NCBI RefSeq assembly: GCF_902809845.1
Contig: NZ_CADDWI010000008.1
Location: 1,116,001-1,180,000, forward strand
DNA from: Chelativorans sp. Marseille-P2723
GTDB lineage: Bacteria > Pseudomonadota > Alphaproteobacteria > Rhizobiales > Rhizobiaceae
Direction of reading: 5' to 3'
DNA: 64,000 bases
Made by a program: the position numbers and the translations under genes. The notes below the pieces were generated by a model. The model was not told the origin of the DNA. It worked only from the letters and a program-made list of their open reading frames with translations, and did no database searches. Of the stretch, positions 37,027 through 47,384 are shown piece after piece; within the stretch, counting starts at the first letter, position 1, and each line of letters starts with the position of its first letter.

Positions 37027-37950
37027 ATGAGCATTTCAGCAGCACTGGTCAAGCAACTGCGCGACATGACGGGCGCAGGCATGATGGATTGCAAGACCGC
37101 GCTGTCGGAGACCAGCGGCGACCTTGAGGCTGCGGTCGACTGGTTGCGCAAGAAGGGCATTTCCAAGGCTGACAAGAAATCCGGCCGCACCGCAGCGGAA
37201 GGACTGATCGGCATCGCATCCGGGACAGACAGCGCCGTCATGGTCGAGGTCAATTCCGAGACGGATTTCGTGGCCCGCAACGAGGCGTTTCAGGATCTGG
37301 TCCACGCCATTGCCGATGCGGCGCTCGCTACTGCGGGCAGCGTGGATGCGGTTGCGGCAGCAACGCTTTCCTCTACTGGAAAAGCGGTGTCGGACTCCAT
37401 TCGTGACGCAATCGCCACCATTGGTGAGAATATGGAACTGCGACGTGTCGCCAAGCTGAGTGTCGGCAAGGGCGTCGTTGCGACCTACGTCCACGGCGCC
37501 GTCGCAGACGGCCTCGGCAAGATTGGCGTCCTCGTTGGCATTGAGACCAAAGGCGATGTGGAAGCCGCGCGCAAATTCGGACGCCAGGTTGCCATGCATG
37601 TGGCCGCGACCAGCCCGCTTGCTCTGACCGAAGCGGATGTTGACCCAGCCCTGGTGGAGCGCGAGAAGGCGATCTTTGCGGATCAGGCCCGTCAGTCCGG
37701 CAAGCCGGAGAATATCATCGAGAAGATGGTCGAAGGCCGCCTGCGCAAATATTTTGAAGAGGTGGTCCTCTTGAAGCAGGCTTTCGTCATCAACCCGGAT
37801 CTGACCGTTGAGAGCGCGCTCAAGGAAGCCGAGAAGGAAATTGGCGCGCCGGCCAAGATCACGGCTTTCCAGCGGTTTGCGCTCGGTGAGGGCGTGGAGC
37901 GGGAAGAAGCGGATTTCGCCGCGGAAGTTGCTGCTGCGGTGAAGAGCTAG
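37027..37950 (+). CDS. tsf: Translation elongation factor Ts
   Basis: A 307-residue guanine nucleotide exchange factor for EF-Tu. The N-terminal UBA-like domain has [19 protein letters not shown] (8-26). The TDFVAR motif (about 79-84), which contacts EF-Tu, is intact. The dimerisation and C-terminal domains are complete, and the length fits. It is downstream of rpsB with a hairpin between, and it ends before a 13-bp perfect hairpin that probably closes the operon. Confidence 0.97.
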   Translation: MSISAALVKQLRDMTGAGMMDCKTALSETSGDLEAAVDWLRKKGISKADKKSGRTAAEGLIGIASGTDSAVMVEVNSETDFVARNEAFQDLVHAIADAALATAGSVDAVAAATLSSTGKAVSDSIRDAIATIGENMELRRVAKLSVGKGVVATYVHGAVADGLGKIGVLVGIETKGDVEAARKFGRQVAMHVAATSPLALTEADVDPALVEREKAIFADQARQSGKPENIIEKMVEGRLRKYFEEVVLLKQAFVINPDLTVESALKEAEKEIGAPAKITAFQRFALGEGVEREEADFAAEVAAAVKS

Positions 37951-37974
37951 GGTCCTCACTTACGAGGTATGAAT

Positions 37975-38006
37975 GAAGGGCGCCGCGTGACAACGCGGCG
38001 CCCTTC
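37975..38006 (+). terminator. Strong hairpin after tsf
   Basis: GAAGGGCGCCGCG (37975-37987) pairs perfectly, 13 bp, with CGCGGCGCCCTTC (37994-38006) around a six-base loop. No U-tract follows, so if it terminates it may need a factor. Otherwise it may protect the tsf mRNA end. Confidence 0.6.
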
Positions 38007-38065
38007 GTGTAGCCAGACCAGGCAGAGAAGTGCTGGCCGGCAGTCTAGCCAGAAAAGAGGAAACC

Positions 38066-38818
38066 GTGAACCCACGTTACCGGCGCGTTGTCCTGAAAGC
38101 CTCCGGTGAAGCCTTGATGGGAAAGCAGGGCTTCGGCATCGATGTTGCCGTCGTCGACCGTTTAGCCGCCGACATCGCTGATGCGCGCTCTCTTGGAGTG
38201 GAGGTGGGCGTCGTCATCGGCGGCGGCAATATTTTCCGCGGCGTGGCCGTCGCTTCCAAGGGGGGTGACCGGGTGACCGGCGATCATATGGGCATGCTCG
38301 CCACGGTGATAAATTCGCTGGCACTTCGCACCTCGCTTGTCAAGATCGGCGTAGATGCAGTCGTGTTGTCAGCCATCGCCATGCCGGAGCTGTGCGAAAG
38401 CTTTTCGCAGCGGAAGGCCATGAGCTACATCAACCAGGGGAAAGTGGTGATTTTCGCCGGAGGGACCGGCAACCCCTTTTTCACGACTGATTCGGCGGCT
38501 GCTCTTCGCGCGGCGGAGATCGGTGCGGATGCTCTTTTCAAGGGCACGCAGGTGGATGGCGTCTATTCGGCCGATCCGCACAAGGACAGGAACGCCGTGC
38601 GCTACGAGCATGTCAACCATGAACAGGTCCTACGGGAGGGACTCGCCATCATGGATACGGCGGCGATTGCCCTTGCGCGGGAGAACAACATTCCGATAAT
38701 CGTTTTCTCCATACATGAGGAGCGTGGCTTCGGCGCGATCCTGCGTGGTGGCGGCCGTTGCACTGTCGTCAGCAACAGCCCGGCACCCTCGAGCAAGAAG
38801 GAAACCAGAGATGCCTGA
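38066..38818 (+). CDS. pyrH: UMP kinase
   Basis: A 250-residue amino-acid-kinase-fold enzyme phosphorylating UMP to UDP, the first committed step to UTP/CTP and UDP-sugars. [14 protein letters not shown] (6-19) and [12 protein letters not shown] (49-60) are the phosphate loops. [17 protein letters not shown] and [16 protein letters not shown] are diagnostic. GTG 38066 is preceded by AGAGGAAA and gives the standard length. The upstream in-frame leader to 38030 is not conserved. The stop overlaps frr by eight bases (ATGCCTGA). Confidence 0.96.
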   Translation: MNPRYRRVVLKASGEALMGKQGFGIDVAVVDRLAADIADARSLGVEVGVVIGGGNIFRGVAVASKGGDRVTGDHMGMLATVINSLALRTSLVKIGVDAVVLSAIAMPELCESFSQRKAMSYINQGKVVIFAGGTGNPFFTTDSAAALRAAEIGADALFKGTQVDGVYSADPHKDRNAVRYEHVNHEQVLREGLAIMDTAAIALARENNIPIIVFSIHEERGFGAILRGGGRCTVVSNSPAPSSKKETRDA

Positions 38819-39371
38819 CGGTGTTGATTTCAATGATCTGAACCGGCGCATGGACGGCGCGGTAAGTGCCTTCAGGCAGGATATTGCCTCGCTCAGGACC
38901 GGCCGCGCCTCCGCCAACTTGCTTGATCCGGTGCATGTTGATGCCTATGGGGCCTCCATGCCGGTCAACCAGCTTGCTACGATTTCGGTGCCGGAGCCGC
39001 GTATGATCTCCGTCTCGGTTTGGGATCAGGGTCTGGTGCAGGCGGTGGACAAAGCGATCCGAGAAGCCAATCTCGGCTTCAATCCCATTGTTGAAGGCAC
39101 CACCTTGCGCATTCCGCTACCCGAACTCAACGAGGAGCGGCGCAGGGAATTGGTGAAGATCGCTCATCAATATGCGGAGAACGCCCGCGTGGCGGTGCGC
39201 CATGTCCGCCGAGATGGCATGGAGCATCTCAAAAAGGCCGAAAAGGACGGGGAGATCAGCGAAGACGAACTGCGCATCCAATCCGACAGGGTGCAGAAGA
39301 TGACGGATGAAAGGATCGCCGCCATCGACGCGCTTCTGGACGAGAAGGAAGTGGAGATCATGCAGGTCTGA
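38811..39371 (+). CDS. frr: Ribosome recycling factor
   Basis: A 186-residue RRF. With EF-G it splits terminated ribosomes. The three-helix bundle contains [16 protein letters not shown] near the N-terminus, and the hinge and small domain follow (PMPVNQ-type loop as [19 protein letters not shown]). [10 protein letters not shown] and the [17 protein letters not shown]-terminus are typical. It starts inside the pyrH stop region. The upstream in-frame extension covers the pyrH 3' end and is not RRF-like. Confidence 0.96.
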   Translation: MPDGVDFNDLNRRMDGAVSAFRQDIASLRTGRASANLLDPVHVDAYGASMPVNQLATISVPEPRMISVSVWDQGLVQAVDKAIREANLGFNPIVEGTTLRIPLPELNEERRRELVKIAHQYAENARVAVRHVRRDGMEHLKKAEKDGEISEDELRIQSDRVQKMTDERIAAIDALLDEKEVEIMQV

Positions 39372-39460
39372 GTGCCTGTCGTGCGTGGCCTGCCTGTAAC
39401 GATCCTCAAAGGGGCGTCGGCCCGCTTGCCGCGGACCTTGGAACCGAGAGGTAACATGCG

Positions 39461-40177
39461 GTGAAGCCCGCGCATATCGCGATCATAATGGATGGCAATG
39501 GGCGCTGGGCGCGCGCGCGTGGCCTGCCGCGAACAGCTGGACACCGCGCGGGCGTTGAAGCATTGCGGCGGACCGTTCGTGCTGCTGGCGAAATGGGCGT
39601 TGAATGGCTGACGGTCTATGCCTTCTCCTCGGAGAACTGGTCGCGCCCCAAGGCAGAGGTATCGGACCTCATGGGGCTTCTGCGGTTGTTCATCCGGCGC
39701 GATCTGGCCGAATTGCACCAGAACGGGGTACGTGTCCGTGTCATTGGAAGCCGTGAGGGCCTGGAGCCTGATATTGCAGCATTGCTCGTGGAGGCGGAAA
39801 GCCTGACTGCGCAGAACACCAACATGAATCTGATCGTCGCCTTCAACTATGGCGCCCGTGACGAGATCCTGCGAGCCGCCCAGGCGCTTGCTGCCGACGC
39901 TCTGGCGGGGCGCTGTGATCCCGCGCTGATCACACAGGAGGATTTCGAAGCGAGGCTCGACACGGCAGGAATGCCGGAGCCTGATCTCATCATACGCACG
40001 AGCGGCGAACAGCGTCTGTCCAACTTTCTCTTGTGGCAAGCGGCTTATGCGGAGTTTGTGTTCCTGCACTGCAATTGGCCGGATTTCAGCGAAGACGACC
40101 TTGCCGCTGCGATTCGAGTCTTCGAGGAGAGGGAGCGTAGGTTCGGCAGCGTGGCTCAGCAGGAAGCAGTCTCTTGA
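39461..40177 (+). CDS. uppS: Isoprenyl transferase (undecaprenyl diphosphate synthase)
   Basis: A 238-residue cis-prenyltransferase making the C55 carrier lipid for peptidoglycan and O-antigen. The catalytic Asp11 is in [10 protein letters not shown], and [10 protein letters not shown] and [15 protein letters not shown] are the other conserved blocks. The GTG start at 39461 gives [13 protein letters not shown] directly. AGAGG lies about a dozen bases upstream. It links functionally to the O-antigen ligase-like gene (30-31 kb) and to cell-wall genes in the window. Confidence 0.95.
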   Translation: MKPAHIAIIMDGNGRWARARGLPRTAGHRAGVEALRRTVRAAGEMGVEWLTVYAFSSENWSRPKAEVSDLMGLLRLFIRRDLAELHQNGVRVRVIGSREGLEPDIAALLVEAESLTAQNTNMNLIVAFNYGARDEILRAAQALAADALAGRCDPALITQEDFEARLDTAGMPEPDLIIRTSGEQRLSNFLLWQAAYAEFVFLHCNWPDFSEDDLAAAIRVFEERERRFGSVAQQEAVS

Positions 40178-40270
40178 GGCCTGCTGTCCAACGAGGAATC
40201 ATGTTTCCTGCGGTGAGAAGGGAGGCGGTCCGGACTTGACGCATTGGGATGCCAGTATGGAGTTCCGTCC

Positions 40271-41125
40271 GTGACCGGTGACACTGCGCAGGCCGGAATG
40301 AGTGGGAGCGGCCAGCGGAATTTGCGGCTGCGTATCATTTCGGCCGTTATTCTTGGAGCGGGCGCGCTGGCTTTAACCGTTGCGGGTGGCCCGGCTTTTC
40401 GCATCTTTACTGCAGCTCTTTCGCTCCTCATCTTCTACGAATGGACAGCAATGGGTGGTGCAGGAAGCCGCCGGGTTGCGATGATTGCATGGGCCGGGCT
40501 TGTGGTGGCTCTGGTGGCGATGCTTATGGGATTTCCCGCTCTGCTTCCATTCGCCTTACTCACCGCTGCGGTCCTTATCGTTCTACTTTTCTCCTGGCTT
40601 GCAGGCAGCGGCATCTGGACGGCCGGCGGGCTTGTCTATGCCGGCGCACCGGGGCTTGCGCTTGCCAATCTGCGTGGAGCGGACGAGGCAGGATTGATAA
40701 TCATCCTTTTCCTCTACGCCGTGGTGTGGACAACCGACACTCTGGCCTATTTCACCGGCCGGGCGCTCGGCGGGCCGAAGCTTGCACCATCCATTTCCCC
40801 GGGCAAGACATGGAGCGGCGCCATCGGTGGAACGATAGGAGGCGCGGCCGCAGGAGCGGTGGTGCTGTGGCTCTTGGGTTCAGCGTTTTCGCTCGTCCTC
40901 GCCCTTTTTCTCGCCGTTCTTCTGTCGGTGGTATCGCAAGCTGGTGATCTTTTCGAATCTGCAATGAAGAGGCGCCGCGGCGTGAAGGATTCGGGATCGC
41001 TCATCCCCGGCCATGGCGGTGTGATGGACAGGGTGGATGGGCTTGTTGCCGCGGCTGTTCTTCTCTATCTGATGGTTGCGCTCTTTTCGCCCGGGCACAC
41101 GCCCACAGGTTTCGTATCGGCCTGA
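40271..41125 (+). CDS. cdsA: Phosphatidate cytidylyltransferase
   Basis: A 284-residue inner-membrane enzyme forming CDP-diacylglycerol from CTP and phosphatidate, the branch point to all phospholipids. About seven hydrophobic segments are visible. The CDS signature lies near the C-terminus as KRRRGVKDSGSLIPGHGGVMDRVDG. The GTG start at 40271 has GGAG eight bases before it. An ATG nine codons later and a longer start at 40244 are alternatives that do not alter the membrane core. It is part of the uppS-cdsA-rseP run. Confidence 0.94.
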   Translation: MTGDTAQAGMSGSGQRNLRLRIISAVILGAGALALTVAGGPAFRIFTAALSLLIFYEWTAMGGAGSRRVAMIAWAGLVVALVAMLMGFPALLPFALLTAAVLIVLLFSWLAGSGIWTAGGLVYAGAPGLALANLRGADEAGLIIILFLYAVVWTTDTLAYFTGRALGGPKLAPSISPGKTWSGAIGGTIGGAAAGAVVLWLLGSAFSLVLALFLAVLLSVVSQAGDLFESAMKRRRGVKDSGSLIPGHGGVMDRVDGLVAAAVLLYLMVALFSPGHTPTGFVSA

Positions 41126-41221
41126 ATAATGGTCGGAGTGGCGTAATGCTTCTGTCACGGAGTCGCCGCCTTTTGACGGAAATTGGCAGAACGTGATGAA
41201 TTCACGTCAAGGGACAAAAGC

Positions 41222-42361
41222 TTGGGTGATATAGCTGGCTCATTACTCGGACTGGTCGAGTTCCTTTTGGGAACCATCGTCCCGTTTCTTTTCGTTCTCA
41301 CGGTCGTCGTTTTCGTACACGAGCTGGGGCACTATCTCGTCGGCCGCTGGTGTGGCATCGGCGTCCAGGCATTCTCTATCGGTTTCGGTCCGGAGATTGC
41401 AGGCTTTACGGATCGCAAGGGGACACGCTGGAAGATTTCCGCAATTCCCCTGGGTGGCTATGTCAAGTTCGTGGGGGATGTCAGCTCCACTAGCCAGCCG
41501 GATCCGGCAAGCCTGAAAAAGCTGACGGATACGGAGCGCCGTTCCGCCTTCCATCTCCAGCCGGTATGGAAAAGGGCGGCGACTGTCTTTGCTGGCCCCT
41601 TCGCCAATTTTTTGCTCACCGTCATGGTTTTCTCCATCATGTTCGCCATGTTCGGCCGCTATGTGGTCGAACCCATGGTGGCCGAAGTCCGTCCCGGCAG
41701 CCCTGCCGCTGAATCCGGCATCCTGCCGGGCGATCGCTTCATCTCAGTCGACGGCGTGAGAATCGAGACCTTCGGCGACGTACAACGCATTGTCTCCGGG
41801 CGCGCCGGTGATCCGCTGGTTTTCGTCATGGAGCGGGACGGGCAGCAGTTCCGTACGACAGCCACCCCGGAACTCACTGAGCAGCAGGATGCGCTCGGCA
41901 ACACCATCCGCATCGGCATCATCGGCGTGGTCAACAACCAGGAAGTGGGGCAGCCGCGCCAGATCGAATATGGTCCGCTGGAGGCCGTCGCTGCCGGGGT
42001 CGAGGAAACATGGAGCATCATCGTGCGGACCGGGCAGTTCATGAAACGCCTGGTTGCCGGCCGGGAAGACCGTTGTCAGCTTGGCGGTCCAGTGAAGATC
42101 GCCGACATGGCAGGTCGGGCTGCAAGTCTGGGCTTTGAATGGCTTGTTCAGCTTGTCGCGCTGCTTTCGGCGGGCATCGGCATCCTCAACCTTTTGCCCA
42201 TCCCCCCGCTTGATGGCGGCCACCTCCTGTTTTACGGAATGGAGGCGGTCATGCGCCGGCCTGTACCAGAGCAAGTGGTGGAGGTGGTCTACCGGGCGGG
42301 AATGCTGATGGTTCTCATTTTTATGGGTTTCGTCTTCTGGAACGATCTGTTTGGATGCTGA
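41222..42361 (+). CDS. rseP: RIP metalloprotease RseP (site-2 protease)
   Basis: A 379-residue inner-membrane zinc protease that cleaves anti-sigma factors and remnant signal peptides within the membrane. The zinc motif HELGH is at 33-37, and the second ligand segment LLPIPPLDGGHLL is near residue 330. A single PDZ domain lies between (about 145-230; VRPGSPAAESGILPGDRF). TTG 41222 is chosen because AGGGA lies seven bases upstream and it matches the usual length. A TTG at 41183 is the alternative. It lies between cdsA and bamA, as in most proteobacteria. Confidence 0.93.
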   Translation: MGDIAGSLLGLVEFLLGTIVPFLFVLTVVVFVHELGHYLVGRWCGIGVQAFSIGFGPEIAGFTDRKGTRWKISAIPLGGYVKFVGDVSSTSQPDPASLKKLTDTERRSAFHLQPVWKRAATVFAGPFANFLLTVMVFSIMFAMFGRYVVEPMVAEVRPGSPAAESGILPGDRFISVDGVRIETFGDVQRIVSGRAGDPLVFVMERDGQQFRTTATPELTEQQDALGNTIRIGIIGVVNNQEVGQPRQIEYGPLEAVAAGVEETWSIIVRTGQFMKRLVAGREDRCQLGGPVKIADMAGRAASLGFEWLVQLVALLSAGIGILNLLPIPPLDGGHLLFYGMEAVMRRPVPEQVVEVVYRAGMLMVLIFMGFVFWNDLFGC

Positions 42362-42598
42362 AACATCTGCGATTCCCGATGTACAAAGGAAAGGTTCGCG
42401 CAGGGATGTTGTTGAGGCGCCGTTTACCACGTCCGTCAATAGCGTGGCGCGAAAGACACGCATCGGGGTACAGGTAAGCACAAATTAACCAGAAACCTTG
42501 CGTGTGTGGAATTTCCGGCTAATACGGGAGGGCTACTTGCCCGCAATGCTGGATTCTCTCGCGGTGGGGACAACGAGAATAGAAGGTTTTTTGGCCAA

Positions 42599-44971
42599 AT
42601 GATGCCAGCTTTCAGATTGATGAGCGCTGTTTCGGCGGTAGCTCTTTCTGCCGGCCTTGTCGTGAGTGGAACGATGGTCGCGCAGTTGGCGACAGTTGCT
42701 CCGGCCGTGGCCGCAGTGGTCAATCGCATCGAGGTTCAGGGGAACCGACGCGTTGACGCCGACACCATACGGCAGCAGCTCGGCATCAGACCGGGCCAGA
42801 ACTTCACCCAGGCTGACGTGAACGAGGCCGTGAAGCGGCTGTTTGATTCCGGGCTCTTTGCCGATGTTTCCATCAGGCAGGTGGGCAGCGCGCTGGTGGT
42901 GCAGGTTGACGAATACGCGATCGTCAATCAGGTGCTGTTCCAGGGCAACAGCAAGATCAAGGACGTGAACCTAGCCCAGGCTATTCAGCTTCAGCCCCGC
43001 CGCGCCTATTCTGCACAGCTCATGGAAAGCGATGCGGAGGCTATCCGCGAGGCATATCGCAGGATCGGCCGTGACGACGCGATGGTACAGGGGCGTGTTC
43101 AGGAGCTTTCCGACGGTCGGGTCAACGTTATCTTCGACATCCAGGAAGGGGACCGGACGAAGATCGCTTCCGTCAATTTCGTGGGCAACAGCGCATTTAG
43201 CGACAGGCGCCTGCGCGATGTCGTCTCAACCAAACCTTCGAACGTCCTTTCTTTCCTCCTGCGCAACGACATCTATGACGAAAATCGCCTGCGCGCTGAT
43301 GAGGAGGCGCTGCGCCGCTTCTATTACGATCGCGGTTATGCCGATTTTCGTGTCATTTCCTCATCGGCGGAACTGATCGACAACAAGTACACGATCAACT
43401 TCACGGTCGAGGAGGGGCAACGCTATACTTTTGGCGATGTCAGCATCGAGTCGACCATTCCCGGAATCGACGTGTCTGGCTTGCAGTCGGCCTTGGAGAC
43501 CCGGGAAGGCGCTGTCTATAGCGCCAAGAATGTCGAAGCAACGATTGTTGCGCTTACAGAAGAGCTGGCTGGATCGGGCTATGCCTTTGCCGAGGTCACT
43601 CCGCGCGGCAATCGGGATTTTGAGAGCCGGACGATCTCCGTGGTCTATTCCATCGACCAGGGTCCGCGCGCCTATGTCGAGCGGATAGAAATTCGTGGCA
43701 ACAACCGCACGCGCGACTATGTCATTCGCCGCGAGTTCGATGTAAGCGAAGGCGATGCCTTCAATCAGGTGCTCATCCAGCGCGCCAAGCGGCGGCTGGA
43801 GCGGCTGCAGTTCTTTGAGGTCGTCAACATCGCCACCGTCCCGGGCTCGCAGCCCGACCAGGTCATCCTGGTGGTAGACGTGGTCGAAAAGCCGACGGGC
43901 GAATTTTCCATCGGTGCAGGTTACACCACGGGCGAGTCAGCGAGTGGCGGTGATGGTTTCTCGCTTGAAGGTTCGATCACGGAGCGTAACTTTCTCGGCC
44001 GGGGCCAGTTCATTCGCCTCTCGGCAGCCGGTGGCCGCGACTCGCGCGATTACACCTTCTCCTTCACCGAGCCCTATTTCCTTGGCAGGCGCATTTCGGC
44101 CGGCTTCGACATCTTCCGCAACAGCCGCAACTACTCCAATGCGGCGGCGCGGGACATATATGAGCGGGAGACAACCGGCGCGACCGTCCGGTTCGGCCTT
44201 CCGATTACCGAAGCGCTGTCGACTCAGCTCGCGTACCACTACACGCAGGAGAGGTATTCCTATGGTGATGGTGCGGAGGACTGTCCGGGCCCGATACCCG
44301 CATGTCCCATCTCTCCGATCATTCAGGATGCAATCGACGACGGGAAGTGGGTGAAGTCATCCGTCAGCGGAACCATCACCTACAACACGCTCGACAATTT
44401 CCAGGTACCGCGCGACGGCATTTACGCCACGCTGACCACGGAAGTCGCGGGCCTTGGCGGCGATGCGCAGTTCGTGAAGGTTTCGGGGCGGGCGAGCTAC
44501 TACCACACGCTGTCGGAAGAGCTTGATCTTGTCGGCCTCGTCTCCGCCGGTGGTGGCCACATTGTCGCTTTTGGCGACGATCCGCTGCGGGTCTTCGATC
44601 ATTTCCAAAGCAATGACCGGATCATCCGTGGCTTCAAGTATAACGGGATCGGCCCCTTCGATCCTGATACGGGTGATCATTTGGGCGGTACCACTTATCT
44701 CCACGCCTCGGCAGAGGCGCAGTTCCCGATGCCGATCCTTCCTGAGAGCCTCGGAATCCGTGGCGCCGTCTTTGCCGATGCAGGCACGCTCTATGGCAGC
44801 GATATCGATGTTGCGGCGGGCACAGATATGGAGTGGCGGGCGTCGGTGGGCGCGAGCCTGATCTGGCTATCGCCCTTCGGCCCGCTGCGGATCGACTACG
44901 CCGAACCTGTGGTCAAGGAAGCGTCTGACCGCATTCAGCACTGGAACTTCGGAATCTCGACCCGGTTCTAG
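42599..44971 (+). CDS. bamA: Outer-membrane protein assembly factor BamA
   Basis: A 790-residue core of the BAM complex that inserts beta-barrel proteins. The signal peptide spans ~1-40 (ending PAVAA). Five POTRA domains follow; the first begins VNRIEVQGNRRVDADTIRQ and the second VNQVLFQGNSKIKDV. The 16-strand barrel then has the conserved loop VRGF-type segment as IRGFKYNGIGP. The C-terminus ends in ISTRF. ATG 42599 starts the signal peptide. A GTG at 42506 is in frame but adds polar sequence before it. lpxD follows after about 50 bases. Confidence 0.95.
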   Translation: MMPAFRLMSAVSAVALSAGLVVSGTMVAQLATVAPAVAAVVNRIEVQGNRRVDADTIRQQLGIRPGQNFTQADVNEAVKRLFDSGLFADVSIRQVGSALVVQVDEYAIVNQVLFQGNSKIKDVNLAQAIQLQPRRAYSAQLMESDAEAIREAYRRIGRDDAMVQGRVQELSDGRVNVIFDIQEGDRTKIASVNFVGNSAFSDRRLRDVVSTKPSNVLSFLLRNDIYDENRLRADEEALRRFYYDRGYADFRVISSSAELIDNKYTINFTVEEGQRYTFGDVSIESTIPGIDVSGLQSALETREGAVYSAKNVEATIVALTEELAGSGYAFAEVTPRGNRDFESRTISVVYSIDQGPRAYVERIEIRGNNRTRDYVIRREFDVSEGDAFNQVLIQRAKRRLERLQFFEVVNIATVPGSQPDQVILVVDVVEKPTGEFSIGAGYTTGESASGGDGFSLEGSITERNFLGRGQFIRLSAAGGRDSRDYTFSFTEPYFLGRRISAGFDIFRNSRNYSNAAARDIYERETTGATVRFGLPITEALSTQLAYHYTQERYSYGDGAEDCPGPIPACPISPIIQDAIDDGKWVKSSVSGTITYNTLDNFQVPRDGIYATLTTEVAGLGGDAQFVKVSGRASYYHTLSEELDLVGLVSAGGGHIVAFGDDPLRVFDHFQSNDRIIRGFKYNGIGPFDPDTGDHLGGTTYLHASAEAQFPMPILPESLGIRGAVFADAGTLYGSDIDVAAGTDMEWRASVGASLIWLSPFGPLRIDYAEPVVKEASDRIQHWNFGISTRF

Positions 44972-45022
44972 CGTTTTGATATGTCCGGGCGGCTAAAAGG
45001 TTGCCCGGACGAGAAGGCATTC

Positions 45023-46081
45023 ATGAAGGAACCGGACTTCTTTGCCCCCGCTCGCCTTTACAAGGTGACGGAGATTGCCGTCATGACTGGCGCGCGGTTG
45101 GTGAATGCCGATCACGGGGACCGTGTTGTTGGCCGGCTGGCATCTATCGCGGAAGGTGGGGCAGATGCCCTGGTTTTTGTTGAGGGGCGGCGCAATGCGC
45201 AACAGCTTGCCCGGGTGAAGGCGGCGGCTGTGCTTTGTCCGGAAGAGCTTGCAGAGATCGTCCCGGAACATCTTGCCATTCTTGCCACGCCGAAGCCGCA
45301 GGCCGCCTTTGCTGCGGTCGCGCGGATGCTTTATCCGGCTGCGCTTCGGCCACCGGCGGTGACGGGCGAAAGCGGTCTTTCGAGCCGCGCCTTCGTCTCC
45401 GAAGACGCGAAGCTCGAAGCGGGCGTGATCGTTGAGGCAGGAGCAGTTATTGGCGCGGGCGCCGTGATCGGGCACGGCACGATCATTGCTCCCAATGCAG
45501 TCGTAGGGGCAGGGTGCGTCATCGGGCGAGAGTGCTATATCGGCGCGAATGTGAGCCTGCAATATGCGGTACTGGGCAACCGCGTCATCATTCATCCTGG
45601 CACGCAGATAGGCCAGGATGGGTTCGGCTACCTTCCGGGGCCGAAAGGATTTGAGAAGAATCCTCAGATTGGCCGCGTCATCATCCAGGATGATGTGGAA
45701 ATCGGTGCCAATACGACGGTCGACCGGGGCGCGTTGTCGGATACGGTGATCGGGGAAGGAACAAAGATCGATAACCTCGTTCAGATCGCCCATAATGTGC
45801 ATATCGGCCGCGGTTGCATCATTGCGGGTCATTGCGGCCTCTCCGGCTCAGTGACGCTGGGCGATTATGTGATGCTGGGAGGGCGCGTGGGCATCGCAGA
45901 CCACATCACCATCGGTGAACGCGCGCAATTGGCGGCTTCCAGTGGCGTCATGGATGATGTACCTGCCGGGGAACGCTGGGCCGGTTCCCCGGCCAAGCCG
46001 ATCCGTCAGGCCTTCCGCGAGATCGCCGCACTGCGCAATCTCGTGGATGGAGCAAGGAAAGGAAGAAAGGCCGATGATTGA
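45023..46081 (+). CDS. lpxD: UDP-3-O-acyl-glucosamine N-acyltransferase
   Basis: A 352-residue third enzyme of lipid A synthesis. An N-terminal uridine-binding domain is followed by a left-handed beta-helix built from hexapeptide repeats (about 105-320) such as [18 protein letters not shown]. The catalytic His lies in [10 protein letters not shown] (about 255). ATG 45023 has AGAAGG six bases upstream. The in-frame start at 44981 lacks that. The stop overlaps fabZ by eight bases, so lpxD-fabZ-lpxA-lpxI-lpxB forms one tightly coupled operon. Confidence 0.95.
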   Translation: MKEPDFFAPARLYKVTEIAVMTGARLVNADHGDRVVGRLASIAEGGADALVFVEGRRNAQQLARVKAAAVLCPEELAEIVPEHLAILATPKPQAAFAAVARMLYPAALRPPAVTGESGLSSRAFVSEDAKLEAGVIVEAGAVIGAGAVIGHGTIIAPNAVVGAGCVIGRECYIGANVSLQYAVLGNRVIIHPGTQIGQDGFGYLPGPKGFEKNPQIGRVIIQDDVEIGANTTVDRGALSDTVIGEGTKIDNLVQIAHNVHIGRGCIIAGHCGLSGSVTLGDYVMLGGRVGIADHITIGERAQLAASSGVMDDVPAGERWAGSPAKPIRQAFREIAALRNLVDGARKGRKADD

Positions 46082-46544
46082 GGGCGCCTCGGCAACATTG
46101 GAGAGTATCGACATCCAGAGGCTACTGCGGCTGCTGCCGCACCGCTACCCATTCCTATTGGTCGACCGCATCATCAATGTCGACGGCGACAACTCCGCTG
46201 TTGGCATCAAGAATGTGACGATGAACGAACCGCACTTCATGGGCCATTTCCCGGAGCAACCGGTCATGCCCGGCGTCCTCATCGTGGAGGCAATGGCACA
46301 GACAGCGGGAGCCATCTGCCTTCATAATTCCAAGGAGGACCGGCCCTCTCTGGTCTATTTCATGACCATCGAGAATGCGAAGTTCCGAAAGCCGGTGGTA
46401 CCGGGGGATCGCATGGAGATCCATGTGAAGAAGATGAAACAGCGCGGCACGATCTGGAAATTCGCCTGTGAGGCAACCGTCGATGGTGGAAAGGTGGCCG
46501 AGGCGGTGATTTCAGCAATGCTGTCGGTCGAGGAGCGGGATTGA
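46074..46544 (+). CDS. fabZ: 3-hydroxyacyl-ACP dehydratase FabZ
   Basis: A 156-residue hot-dog-fold dehydratase of fatty acid elongation. The active site is His in [23 protein letters not shown], where MGHFPxxPVMPG is diagnostic. [14 protein letters not shown] is the conserved N-terminal segment. It competes with LpxA/LpxD for 3-hydroxyacyl-ACP, and its location inside the lpx operon balances phospholipid and lipid A supply. ATG 46074 overlaps the lpxD stop. An upstream in-frame reading through lpxD is not FabZ-like. Confidence 0.96.
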   Translation: MIEGASATLESIDIQRLLRLLPHRYPFLLVDRIINVDGDNSAVGIKNVTMNEPHFMGHFPEQPVMPGVLIVEAMAQTAGAICLHNSKEDRPSLVYFMTIENAKFRKPVVPGDRMEIHVKKMKQRGTIWKFACEATVDGGKVAEAVISAMLSVEERD

Positions 46545-46550
46545 TGCGGC

Positions 46551-47384
46551 ATGAGCGGTGAGACCGTCATTCATCCGTCAGCCGTTGTAGAAAAGGGCGC
46601 ACAGCTTGGCGAGGGCGTCAGGATCGGGCCGTTCTGCCATGTCTCGTCCGAGGCCGTGATAGGCGACCGGGTCGAACTCATCAGCCATGTGACGGTACTT
46701 GGCTCAACTAGCCTTGGGGCTGACTGCCAAGTCTATCCGACCGCCATTCTCGGCGGTGCGCCACAGAACGTGAAGCACAAGGGAGGGGCGACAAAGCTTA
46801 CGGTTGGAAGCGGGTGCGTCATACGCGAAGCCGTCACCATGCATCGGGGAACCGATGTCAGCCGTGGTGTGACGACGGTCGGAGATAATTGCCTCCTCAT
46901 GGCATATAGCCACGTGGCGCATGATTGCGACGTCGGCAACAATGTGACGATGGCCAATTACGGCTGTCTGGGCGGCCATGTCGTACTCGGCGATCATGTC
47001 ATCGTCTCCGGATTTGCCGCCGTGCACCAGTTCGTGCGGATCGGTCATCATGCATTCCTGGCAGGGTACGCGGCTGTTGTCGGCGATGTGATTCCTTATG
47101 GGATGGTAATGGGGGATCGCGCTAAGCTGCGCGGCCTCAACATTGTCGGCATGAAGCGGGCTGGCATCGGGCATTCGGAATTGCAGAAGGCGCGGCGCGC
47201 TTATGGCCAGCTCTTCTCGTCCGAGCGGACACTCGCCGAGAACATGGCTGTCGTGAGGCGGGATTTCTCCGACTGCGCCGTAGCGATGGACATTCTCGAC
47301 TTCATGGGCGCCAGGGACAAACGTTCCTTTACCCTGCCGCCAGCGGGACGGCCCGCGGATGAGGGCGATGACGCCGCCGAGTGA
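46551..47384 (+). CDS. lpxA: UDP-N-acetylglucosamine O-acyltransferase
   Basis: A 277-residue trimeric left-handed beta-helix enzyme catalysing the first lipid A step. Hexapeptide repeats start at residue 6 (HPSAVVEKGAQLGEGVRIGPFCHV). The catalytic His is in LMAYSHVAHDCDVGN (about 125). The C-terminal helical domain follows, with NIVGMKRAGIGHSE. ATG 46551 comes six bases after fabZ. Its end overlaps the start of lpxI by 26 bases. Confidence 0.96.
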   Translation: MSGETVIHPSAVVEKGAQLGEGVRIGPFCHVSSEAVIGDRVELISHVTVLGSTSLGADCQVYPTAILGGAPQNVKHKGGATKLTVGSGCVIREAVTMHRGTDVSRGVTTVGDNCLLMAYSHVAHDCDVGNNVTMANYGCLGGHVVLGDHVIVSGFAAVHQFVRIGHHAFLAGYAAVVGDVIPYGMVMGDRAKLRGLNIVGMKRAGIGHSELQKARRAYGQLFSSERTLAENMAVVRRDFSDCAVAMDILDFMGARDKRSFTLPPAGRPADEGDDAAE

